From NCBI GenBank assembly GCA_036381495.1, contig DASVCS010000123.1:111174-175173 (forward strand): a stretch of 64,000 nt of DNA, given 5' to 3'. The number at the start of each line of letters is the position of its first letter. Positions within the stretch are counted from its first letter, which is position 1. Made by a program: the position numbers and the translations under genes. Of this stretch, positions 56,887 to 64,000 are shown piece by piece. Source of the DNA: DASVCS01 sp036381495. GTDB lineage: Bacteria; Gemmatimonadota; Gemmatimonadetes; Longimicrobiales; RSA9. Under the pieces are notes generated by a model. That model saw nothing but the letters and a program-made list of their open reading frames with translations, made no database searches and was not told where the DNA came from.

Positions 56887-58866
56887 ATGAGCAGTCCTCG
56901 GGCGCTGACTGCACGGGAGCGCGCGATCCTGGCCGCAGCGATGGACGCGGCCATGGGCGGGGCGTTCGGAGCGGATGCCGCGGAGGCGGTGCAGCCGTTC
57001 CTGGACCGGTTGTCCGCCGGCGATCGCACACAGTTGCGGCTCCTGCTCCGCATGCTGGAGTTCGTCGCGCCCGCGCTGATGGGCCGGCCGCGCAGGTTCT
57101 CGCGTCTCAACCGGGAAAGGCGCGAACGGATCCTGACCCGCTGGGCCGCGAGTCCGCTCGTGCCTCTGCGTCAGGGCGCCGCGGCGCTCAAGGCATTGGC
57201 CGCCCTCGGCGTCTACGGCCGCGACGCGGCCTGGCCGGACGTCGGTTACGACGGCCCGTGGCTCGGGCGCGTCGATGTCGCCGTCCACCCGGCGCCGAGC
57301 CTCTCCCACCCGGCGCCGCCCACGGGGGGCGGGCCCGCACCCGCGTTGCAGCCGGGGATCACGCTCGGCCGCAACGCGGATCGCGATCTGCGACTCCGCG
57401 CCGAGGCGTGCGTCATCGGGCTGGGTGCGGGCGGTGCCGCGGCGCTGGCCCGGCTGGCGGAGGCGGGCGTCGACGTGATCGGCATCGAGGCGGGCGGCGC
57501 GCCGACCGCGGCGGAGTTCGACCAGCGGGAGCTCGACATGCTGCCGCTGCTCTATTACGAGGCCGGCCTCCGCGCGACCGCGGACAAGGCGGTCGGCATC
57601 CTCCAGGGCCGCGGCGTGGGCGGCTCGACGCTGCACAACACGGGGCTGGTCTATGTGCCGCCTCGCGGGATCCTCGAGCGGTGGCGCGAAGAGCACGGCC
57701 TCGCGCTCTCCGCCGCCGAGATCGATGCGCACGTGGCCGGCGTCCTGGACACGCTCGGCGCCGTACCGATCCCCGAAGAGGGGATCAACCCCGCGAACGA
57801 TGCATTGCGCCGTGGCGCCGAGCGGCTCGGCTGGCGCTACCGCGTCGCACTGCACAACCGGACGGCGTGCTCGGGGTGCGGCTACTGCATGCTGGGCTGC
57901 GCCTACAACCGCAAGAGCAATGCGGCGCTGACGTACGTCCCACGCGCGGTCGCCGCCGGGGCGGCGGTCCTCGCGGATGCCGCCGCGGTCCGGATCGAAG
58001 GGCGTGCCGGCGCGCGCCGCGTCGTCTGCGATCTGCTCGACGACGCCGGGCGGCCGACGGGCCGGCGCGCGACGGTCGATGCGAAGGTCATCCTCGTCGC
58101 CGCGGGCGCGCTCGCCACGCCGGCGCTGCTCCGCCGCAGCCGGCTCGGCGACGCGTGGGTCGGCCGGGGCCTGCGGCTGCACCCGGCCGCCACGGTGTTC
58201 GCCGCGTTCCCCGACCGGATCGAGGCGTGGCGCGGCGTGCCGCAGTCGGTCCTCATCGAGGAGTTCGCCGACTTCTTCGAGAACGGGCGCGGCGGTTTCC
58301 TGCTGGTGGCGAACGCCGCGACGTCGCCCGCACTCACCGCGGTGCTCGCCCCGGGGCTGGGCGCAGGGCACCGCGCGATCCTCCGCGACTACCCGCGCCT
58401 CGCCGCCGCGGCGGTACTGCTCCACGACGAGACCGAAGGCCGCGTCACGGTGGCGCGCGACGGCCGCCCGATCGCCCGCTACCGGCCGGACGCCGGTGAC
58501 CGGCGCGAACTGCTCCGCGGCATCCACGCCCTCGCGCGGATCTATCTGGCCGCCGGCGCGGAACGCGTGCATCTTCCGTGGGTCGGCGCGCCGGCCGTCC
58601 GCGACGAGGCGGAGCTCGACGCCGCGCTGCGACGCGCCCGCACGGACCGCCACTCGCTCCCGCTCAACTCCGTGCATCCACAGGGGAGCTGCCCACTCGA
58701 CGGCCGGCGCGACCGCGGCGCCGTCGACCCGGACGGCCAGGTGTGGGACGCGCCCGGCGTCTACGTTTGCGATGCGTCGATCTTCCCGACTTCGGTCGGC
58801 GTTCCGCCGCAGGTCACCATCATGGCGATGGCGACGGCCGTCGCCGACAGGGCGCGAGCGGGCTAG
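56887..58866 (+). CDS. GMC-family oxidoreductase with N-terminal helical domain
   Basis: 659 residues from ATG 56887. The first about 120 residues are helical (LTARERAILAAAMDAAMG; GRPRRFSRLNRERRERILTRW), a domain found in front of long-chain alcohol oxidase-like GMC enzymes. The FAD loop follows: VIGLGAGGAAALARLAEAGV and EAGGAPT. A Cys-rich segment CSGCGYCMLGC (about residues 327-337) and the catalytic His in LNSVHPQGSCP complete the picture. It probably oxidises a long-chain or hydrophobic alcohol, with FAD and an unspecified acceptor. It is followed by repeat family B. Confidence 0.88.
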   Translation: MSSPRALTARERAILAAAMDAAMGGAFGADAAEAVQPFLDRLSAGDRTQLRLLLRMLEFVAPALMGRPRRFSRLNRERRERILTRWAASPLVPLRQGAAALKALAALGVYGRDAAWPDVGYDGPWLGRVDVAVHPAPSLSHPAPPTGGGPAPALQPGITLGRNADRDLRLRAEACVIGLGAGGAAALARLAEAGVDVIGIEAGGAPTAAEFDQRELDMLPLLYYEAGLRATADKAVGILQGRGVGGSTLHNTGLVYVPPRGILERWREEHGLALSAAEIDAHVAGVLDTLGAVPIPEEGINPANDALRRGAERLGWRYRVALHNRTACSGCGYCMLGCAYNRKSNAALTYVPRAVAAGAAVLADAAAVRIEGRAGARRVVCDLLDDAGRPTGRRATVDAKVILVAAGALATPALLRRSRLGDAWVGRGLRLHPAATVFAAFPDRIEAWRGVPQSVLIEEFADFFENGRGGFLLVANAATSPALTAVLAPGLGAGHRAILRDYPRLAAAAVLLHDETEGRVTVARDGRPIARYRPDAGDRRELLRGIHALARIYLAAGAERVHLPWVGAPAVRDEAELDAALRRARTDRHSLPLNSVHPQGSCPLDGRRDRGAVDPDGQVWDAPGVYVCDASIFPTSVGVPPQVTIMAMATAVADRARAG

Positions 58867-58876
58867 GCGCGGGCGG

Positions 58877-59053
58877 TCGTCGCATCACTTCGGAGTCGAC
58901 CGCGCCGGCGAACCGAGCGCGGCGAGCGGCCGCGCGGCTCCGAACCCGCGGGCGGGCCGCGCAAGACGGCTGCCCCGTCAGTTCGGAGTCGTGCACTGCG
59001 GCAGCAAGTGCATGCGGGCGAAACGCGGCTCCGAACCCGCGGGCGGGCCGCGC
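58877..59053. repeat. dispersed repeat family B, copy at 58.9 kb
   Basis: Two tandem units: TTCGGAGTCG at 58889-58898 and at 58982-58991, each ending in the same 27-base sequence (58936-58962 and 59027-59053), whose start GGCTCCGAACCC is the near reverse complement of the opening. The first unit, with TCGCATCACTTCGGAGTCG, matches the 31.9 kb copy in inverted orientation. It occupies the 226-base gap before the next gene. Confidence 0.8.
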
Positions 59054-59092
59054 GAGAACTCGGGCGTGCGCACGGTAGGAGGCGGGGCATCA

Positions 59093-60292
59093 ATGAGCGG
59101 CGAATCGCGTCGGGACGGCGGCAATGCGGCGAATGCGTTGTTCCGGCGTTATCCGGAACTGGGGGAGCGCATCGCCTGGATCTCGCTCGGGGTGCGGCCG
59201 ACGCCGGTCGAACGGCTCGCTCTCGAAGATGGCGCCGCGGCGGCGGGCGACGCGTGGATCAAGCGGGACGACCTGTCGGCGGAGCCGTACGGCGGCAACA
59301 AGGTCCGGAAGCTCGAGTTCCTGCTGGCCGAGGCGCGGGTCCGCGGTGCGCGCCGACTGATCACCGCCGGCGCGGTCGGTTCGCACCACGCGCTCGCCAC
59401 GACCGTGTACGGGCGCGCCCACGGCTTTCCGGTCAGCCTGGTCCTGTTCCCGCAGCCGCTCACGCCGCACGTGCGGGACGTCCTGTTGCTGGACCACGCG
59501 TTCGGCGCGGAACTGCACCACGTGCCACGCATGGAGCTGATCCCCGCCGCGCTCGTCGGCATGCGGCTCGCGCGCCGGCGCGACCGGCCGTTCGTGATTG
59601 CGCCCGGCGGCTCGGATCCGGTCGGGACGCTCGGCTACGTCGCCGCGGCGCTCGAGCTCGCCGATCAGATCGCGGCCGGAGAGGCGCCGCGACCCGATGT
59701 GGTGTACGTGACGGCCGGCACATTGGGGACGGCCGCCGGACTCGCCGTCGGCTTCGCGCTGGCGGGCCTCGACTGCCGGATCGTGGCCACGCGCATCGCC
59801 AGCCGGCTGGTGACGAACGGGCGAGCACTGCGGCGTCTGGTCGAGGGCGTCGTCCGCGTGTTGCGGCGGGCGGGCGCCCCCGCGGTCGAGCCGGCGGCGG
59901 CGCTCGGCCGCATCACGCTGGATCACGGACAGGTGGGGCGCGGCTACGGCCACGAGACGGCGGCGGGGCGCCGCGCCCGGACGCGCTTCGCGGCCGCCGG
60001 GCTCGAGGTCGACCCCACGTACACGGCCAAGGCGGCCGCCGGCTTCCTCGCGGCGCTCGCCCGGCGCAACGCGGGGACCGTCCTCTTCTGGCACACACTC
60101 AGCGCGACCGAGCCCGTGCCGGATGCGCCGGCGCGCGTCGCGGACCCGGCAGCCGGCTCCGCGTACGGCGAACCACGACGGGCGCCGGCTGCGGCCGCGG
60201 GCGTCCCGGACCTCCCGGCGCCGTTCCGTCGCTACCTCGAAGCCGGTGGGCCGGAGCCCGCGACGCCTGCGAGCCAGCGTATTGGCCCATAG
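59093..60292 (+). CDS. ACC deaminase/D-cysteine desulfhydrase-family PLP enzyme
   Basis: 399 residues from ATG 59093, with GGAGGCGGGG upstream. PLP-lysine candidate K70 in AEPYGGNKVRKLEFLLAEAR, GAVGSHHALATTVYGRAHGF, then VYVTAGTLGTAAGLAVGFA for phosphate binding, all typical of the ACC deaminase/D-cysteine desulfhydrase group. Members act on 1-aminocyclopropane-1-carboxylate, D-cysteine or related substrates; the exact one cannot be assigned. The C-terminal about 60 residues are Pro/Ala-rich, longer than usual. It is 60 bases ahead of an S46 peptidase gene, but no functional link is apparent. Confidence 0.9.
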   Translation: MSGESRRDGGNAANALFRRYPELGERIAWISLGVRPTPVERLALEDGAAAAGDAWIKRDDLSAEPYGGNKVRKLEFLLAEARVRGARRLITAGAVGSHHALATTVYGRAHGFPVSLVLFPQPLTPHVRDVLLLDHAFGAELHHVPRMELIPAALVGMRLARRRDRPFVIAPGGSDPVGTLGYVAAALELADQIAAGEAPRPDVVYVTAGTLGTAAGLAVGFALAGLDCRIVATRIASRLVTNGRALRRLVEGVVRVLRRAGAPAVEPAAALGRITLDHGQVGRGYGHETAAGRRARTRFAAAGLEVDPTYTAKAAAGFLAALARRNAGTVLFWHTLSATEPVPDAPARVADPAAGSAYGEPRRAPAAAAGVPDLPAPFRRYLEAGGPEPATPASQRIGP

Positions 60293-60351
60293 TTTGAAAG
60301 CCGCAGGACCGATCGATCCCTGTCGACAACCACGAACTCGACGGAGTCACC

Positions 60352-62559
60352 ATGAAACCACGCAACCCCGTTGCTTCCGGCTCGCTCCTGCTCGTCGCCG
60401 CGCTGGCGATGGCCGGTTGCGCGGCGCGCGGCGCAGCGCCCACCGAGACGCCGTCGCCGGCCGCGCCCGAACGCGAGGGGCCGCTCGAACCCTCAGCCGC
60501 GGCGCTGCGCACCGCCGACCGCGTGCAACTCACCGGCACCGAGCTGGGCACCATGTGGACGTTCGAGAACCCGCCGCTCGAATACTGGAACGAACGCTAC
60601 GACTTCCAGCCCACCCGGGAGTGGCTCGACCACGTGCGCCTTTCCGCCGTCCGCTACGGCGAGATCTGTTCCGCCTCGTTCGTCTCGCCCAACGGACTGG
60701 TCATGACGAACCACCACTGTGCGCGCGACTGCGTCGAGGCGGTCTCGACCGAAGACGTGGACTATGTCGTCGAGGGCTTCTACGCCGCGACCCGCGACGA
60801 GGAACGCGTCTGTCCGGACCTCTACCTCGACCAGCTCGTCGAGATCGAGGACGTCACGCAACGCGTCCAGTCCGCCGCGCCCGCCGGCGCCGCGGACACC
60901 GCGATCGCCGCCGCCCGGCAGGCCGAGCAGGAGGAGATCATTGAGGAATGCGAGGCGAATACGGACTTCGAGTGCCAGGTCGTCTCGCTCTTCCACGGCG
61001 GCCAGTACAAGCTCTACCGCTACCGGCGCTACGCGCCCGTCAAACTGGTCTTCGCGCCCGAACTCCAGGCCGGCTTCTTCGGCGGCGACCCGGACAACTT
61101 CACCTACCCGCGCTACGCGCTCGACGTCGCGTTCGTCCGTGCATACCAGCCCGACGGCGTGCGACCGGCGCGGACGCCCGAGTACTTCGCGTGGGATCCC
61201 GATGGCGCGAACGAAGGCGAGCTCGTCTTCATCGTCGGCAACCCGGGATCGACGAGCCGGCAGATCACCGTGGCGCAGGCGCTGTACGAGAAGGCGTACC
61301 GGCACCCGTTCCTCATCCAGTTCCTGGACGAGCAGCGCGATTTCCTCGAATGGGTGGCGAGCCTGGGGCCGGAGGCGGAACGCAGCGTACGGGATCAGCT
61401 CTTCGGGGTCGAGAACAGCCTGAAGGCGTTCCGGGGCGAGCTGGCCGGGCTGCGCGACACGCTGCTCATGGGGCGCAAGATCCGGTGGGAGCGCGAGTTC
61501 CGGCAGCGCGTCGAGGCCGACCCGCAGCTCCGCGCTCGCTATGGCAGCGTCTGGAGCCGTATGGCCGAGATCCAGGCGCGGAAGCTGCGCGTCAGTCCGC
61601 GGCTCAACATCAACAACTTCGAGTTCATCGGCGACCCGTACACGCAGCTTGCGGGGCAGCTCGTGCGCTACGTCCGGGAGACGGCAAAGCCCGAGGCCGA
61701 GCGGATGGAGGCGTACCGCGGCGAGCAGCTCGCACAGGTCGAGCAGCGTCTGCGCGGCCCATCACAGGTCAACCCGGACGTCGCGACGCGGCTCCTGGCG
61801 ATCCGGCTCGAACTGGCCCGGAGCTGGCTCCCGCCGGATGACCCGTTCATCCGCGCGGCGTTCCGCCCCGGCGAGACGCCCGACCAGGCGGCGCAACGGC
61901 TGGTCCAGGGCTCCCGCATCGGCGATGCCGCCTTCCGGACCTCGCTCATGCAGGGCGGCATCGCCGCGGTCGAGGCGTCCGACGACCCGATGGTCCGCCT
62001 CGCCCTCACCATGGACGACGCCTACCGCCGCCTCGCGCCGGAATGGGAAGAACTGACCGCCGCCGAGGCCATCCAGAGCGAACGACTCGCCCAGGCGCTC
62101 TTCGCCGTCTACGGCACCGACCTGCCGCCGGACGCCACCTTCACGCTCCGCATCAGCGACGGCGTCATGCAGGGCTATCCGTACAACGGCACGCTCGCGC
62201 CGGCGAAGACCTCGATCTACGGCATCTACGAACGGTCGTTCAACTTCGACAACCGGATGCCGTTCACGCTCCCCGAGTCGTTCGCCGAGCGACGGGACGA
62301 CGTGGACATGGCCACGCCGCTCGACTTCGTCACCACGAACGACATCACGGGCGGCAACAGCGGCAGTCCGCTGATCGACCGCGAGGCGCGCATCGTCGGG
62401 ATCGCCTTCGACGGCAACATCGAGCAGCTCCCCAACGAATTCCTGTTCCGCACCGAGACCGGCGCGCGGACGGTCGCCGTGCACTCGGCCGGGATCATCG
62501 AGGCGCTGCGCAGCATCTATCGGGCGGATGCGCTGCTCGAGGAGCTGCTGGGGAGGTAG
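60352..62559 (+). CDS. S46-family dipeptidyl peptidase, lipoprotein
   Basis: 735 residues. Lipobox AMAGC gives anchor C23. The catalytic His is in MTNHHC (H121/H122) and the Ser in GGNSGSPLI (S670), as in DPP7/DPP11. Between them lies a long helical domain that controls access to the N-terminus of peptides. The enzyme clips dipeptides from peptides outside the inner membrane. Several Cys (for example NHHCARDC) may form disulfides. Its products would suit the peptide ABC importer at 1.7-8 kb, and an M20 dipeptidase follows 126 bases downstream. Confidence 0.94.
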   Translation: MKPRNPVASGSLLLVAALAMAGCAARGAAPTETPSPAAPEREGPLEPSAAALRTADRVQLTGTELGTMWTFENPPLEYWNERYDFQPTREWLDHVRLSAVRYGEICSASFVSPNGLVMTNHHCARDCVEAVSTEDVDYVVEGFYAATRDEERVCPDLYLDQLVEIEDVTQRVQSAAPAGAADTAIAAARQAEQEEIIEECEANTDFECQVVSLFHGGQYKLYRYRRYAPVKLVFAPELQAGFFGGDPDNFTYPRYALDVAFVRAYQPDGVRPARTPEYFAWDPDGANEGELVFIVGNPGSTSRQITVAQALYEKAYRHPFLIQFLDEQRDFLEWVASLGPEAERSVRDQLFGVENSLKAFRGELAGLRDTLLMGRKIRWEREFRQRVEADPQLRARYGSVWSRMAEIQARKLRVSPRLNINNFEFIGDPYTQLAGQLVRYVRETAKPEAERMEAYRGEQLAQVEQRLRGPSQVNPDVATRLLAIRLELARSWLPPDDPFIRAAFRPGETPDQAAQRLVQGSRIGDAAFRTSLMQGGIAAVEASDDPMVRLALTMDDAYRRLAPEWEELTAAEAIQSERLAQALFAVYGTDLPPDATFTLRISDGVMQGYPYNGTLAPAKTSIYGIYERSFNFDNRMPFTLPESFAERRDDVDMATPLDFVTTNDITGGNSGSPLIDREARIVGIAFDGNIEQLPNEFLFRTETGARTVAVHSAGIIEALRSIYRADALLEELLGR

Positions 62560-62566
62560 GTGGGCC

Positions 62567-62585
62567 GGGCGCCCGCCGGGCGCCC
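62567..62585 (+). repeat. GGGCGCCC hairpin after the S46 gene
   Basis: GGGCGCCC, GCC, GGGCGCCC: an 8-bp perfect stem eight bases after the stop codon, the same hairpin as at 27.6 and 47.5 kb. It may serve as a terminator or RNA end, though no T tract follows. Confidence 0.6.
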
Positions 62586-62593
62586 CCGGTTCC

Positions 62594-62622
62594 TTGCGTC
62601 GCCCCGCGTGCCGGCGTAACGT
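62594..62622 (+). promoter_or_regulatory. promoter of the M20 peptidase
   Basis: TTGCGT (62594-62599), 17-base spacer, TAACGT (62617-62622), leaving a leader of about 55 bases before ATG 62685. Confidence 0.5.
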
Positions 62623-62684
62623 TCGGCAGCGCGGCCGCGCCTTCGGGGCCGCATCGCCCGACGCTCCACGACAGGATCACGACC

Positions 62685-64000
62685 ATGGCCGACGTCCACG
62701 CCTTCATCGATGCCAACCTCCCGCGCTTCCGCGAGGAGCTCTTCGAGTTCCTGCGGATCCCGAGCGTCAGTGCACGCAGCGAGCACCGGCCGGACATGCA
62801 CCGGGCGGCCGAGTGGCTGGCCGGGAAGATGAGCGCGGCAGGGCTCGACGCGTCGATCGAGGAGACGCCCGGCCACCCGATCGTCCTCGGCGAGTGGCGC
62901 GGCGCGGGCGACGATGCGCCCACCGTGCTCGTCTACGGCCATTACGACGTGCAGCCCGTCGAGCCCATCGAACTGTGGACCTCGCCGCCCTTCGAGCCGA
63001 CCGTCCGCGACGGCCGGCTCTACGCCCGCGGCTCCGTCGACGACAAGGGCCAGCTCTATCTGCACGTCAAGGCCGCCGAGGCGCACCTCCGGGCCACGGA
63101 CCGGCTCCCCGTCAACCTCATCATCCTGGCCGAGGGCGAGGAAGAGGTCGGCAGCGAGGGGCTCATGCCCTTCGTCGAACGCAACGCCGCACGCCTCGCC
63201 GCGGATGCCGTCGTCATCTCGGACTCGACGATGTTCGCGCCGGGAATCCCCACGATCGGCGCATCGCTCCGCGGCATCGCCTACTTCGAGATCGAGGTCG
63301 AAGGCCCCGCGCACGACCTCCACTCCGGCTCCTACGGCGGCGCGGTCATCAACCCCGCCACCGCGCTGGCCCGCATCATCGCGACGTTCCACGATGCCGA
63401 CTGGCGCGTCGCGATCCCGGGGTTCTACGACGACGTCGACCCGGCATCCGAGTTCCGCGAACGCATCCGCGCGCTGCCGTTCGACACCGAAGCGTTCCGG
63501 CAGGAGACCGGCGCGCCCGCGCTCGCCGGCGAGGCCGGTTTCACGACCCCGGAACGACTCTGGATCCGGCCGACCGTCGAGGTCAACGGCCTCATCTCCG
63601 GCTACACCGGCGAGGGCCCCAAGACCGTGCTCCCCGCAAAGGCGCTCGCCAAGGTGAGCTGCCGCCTGGTGCCGGACCAGAAACCGGCGCACATCGGCGA
63701 CGTCCTCCGCCAGCACGTCGAGCGCGTCGCGCCCGAGGGCGTCCGCGCCACCGTCCGCCTCCTTCAGGCCGGCGATCCGTGGCGCGCCCGCCTCGAAGGA
63801 CCGCTCGTCGACGCCGCCGCACGCGCACTCGAACGCGCCTTCGGCCGCCCGCCCGTCTACGCCGGCGAGGGCGGCTCGATCCCGATCGTCCCCGCCTTCG
63901 AACGCGTCCTCGGTGCCCCCGTCCTCCTCATGGGCTTCGGCCTGCCCGGCGAGAACGCCCACGCGCCCGACGAGTGGATCAGCATCGAGAACTTCGAGAA
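62685..64000 (+). CDS. M20-family dipeptidase (cut by window edge)
   Basis: 438 residues are visible from ATG 62685; the frame runs off the right edge, perhaps 15-25 residues short of the end. The metal-binding motifs of M20 dipeptidases are present: VLVYGHYDVQPVEP, YARGSVDDKGQLYLH and ILAEGEEEVGSEG, then a dimerisation domain and the C-terminal GEGGSIPIVPAFE and GENAHAPDEW. The enzyme cuts dipeptides in the cytoplasm with two zinc ions. With the S46 peptidase and the peptide importer it completes a plausible route of peptide use. Confidence 0.94.
   Translation, partial: MADVHAFIDANLPRFREELFEFLRIPSVSARSEHRPDMHRAAEWLAGKMSAAGLDASIEETPGHPIVLGEWRGAGDDAPTVLVYGHYDVQPVEPIELWTSPPFEPTVRDGRLYARGSVDDKGQLYLHVKAAEAHLRATDRLPVNLIILAEGEEEVGSEGLMPFVERNAARLAADAVVISDSTMFAPGIPTIGASLRGIAYFEIEVEGPAHDLHSGSYGGAVINPATALARIIATFHDADWRVAIPGFYDDVDPASEFRERIRALPFDTEAFRQETGAPALAGEAGFTTPERLWIRPTVEVNGLISGYTGEGPKTVLPAKALAKVSCRLVPDQKPAHIGDVLRQHVERVAPEGVRATVRLLQAGDPWRARLEGPLVDAAARALERAFGRPPVYAGEGGSIPIVPAFERVLGAPVLLMGFGLPGENAHAPDEWISIENFE

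Overview
The window is GC-rich DNA densely packed with genes on both strands. It has the flavour of a Gemmatimonadota-like, didermic, aerobic heterotroph. This is an inference from several proteins: a GWxTD-family lipoprotein, a PorV/PorQ-type barrel beside a subtilisin with a FlgD-like C-terminal domain, an S46 dipeptidyl peptidase, an Omp85-like barrel, and many lipoproteins with clear lipoboxes. I saw no rRNA, tRNA or CRISPR array. One short transposase relic (IS630 type, about 36.9 kb) is the only classical mobile-element trace.

Layout. 0-1.5 kb: edge-truncated GWxTD lipoprotein and a decayed ExbB/TolQ gene. 1.7-8.8 kb (minus strand): a five-gene peptide ABC importer (substrate-binding lipoprotein, two permeases, two ATPases) preceded by a LipM-type octanoyltransferase. 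8.9-13.2 kb (minus): gcvP, an MBL-fold hydrolase and gcvH; the octanoyltransferase next door could lipoylate GcvH. 13.4-14.2 kb: a stand-alone histidine-kinase dimerisation domain, then a gene-poor stretch with a perfect Shine-Dalgarno, a 20-codon frame, an 11-bp long-range inverted repeat, nested hairpins and an intrinsic terminator. 14.3-17.6 kb: two acyl-CoA dehydrogenases. 17.7-23.6 kb: AraC-type regulator, TPR protein, secreted subtilisin and PorV-like protein. 23.6-27.5 kb: small genes (orphan antitoxin-like protein, GroES-fold protein, lytic transglycosylase, MscS relic, HD-domain protein, cupin, PfpI/DJ-1 protein). 27.5-29.8 kb: repeats around a sigma-70 gene whose leader has a consensus promoter and a terminator-like hairpin. 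29.8-34.6 kb: Omp85-like barrel, short SSB, ABC ATPase/permease pair.

34.6-37.0 kb looks accessory: a small secreted protein with two C-x6-C motifs, a propeller-like lipoprotein, a 55-residue membrane protein, then the IS630 relic. 37.4-43.1 kb is a tight TolC/MFP/RND efflux operon. 43.1-49.9 kb holds infA overlapping tail-to-tail with a GAF-GAF-GGDEF diguanylate cyclase, an MFS exporter, small membrane proteins, a quinone oxidoreductase fused by start/stop overlap to an alkyltransferase-like DNA repair protein, and a TetR regulator. 50-56.7 kb: dihaem cytochrome c, O-methyltransferase, a small gene behind a Fur-like box, a BNR-repeat protein, a barrel and an MFS protein. 56.9-64 kb: GMC oxidoreductase, ACC-deaminase/D-cysteine desulfhydrase family enzyme, S46 peptidase and an M20 dipeptidase cut by the right edge.

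Two dispersed intergenic repeat families recur. Family A combines GGGCGCCC hairpins, GGGGCT tracts and a GTAAACGTAAACGTT core (about 8.8, 27.6, 29.5 and 47.5 kb, with partial copies elsewhere). Family B is built on TTCGGAGTCG inverted repeats (31.9 and 58.9 kb). Themes across the window are peptide uptake and hydrolysis, glycine cleavage and lipoylation, acyl-CoA oxidation, and envelope export.
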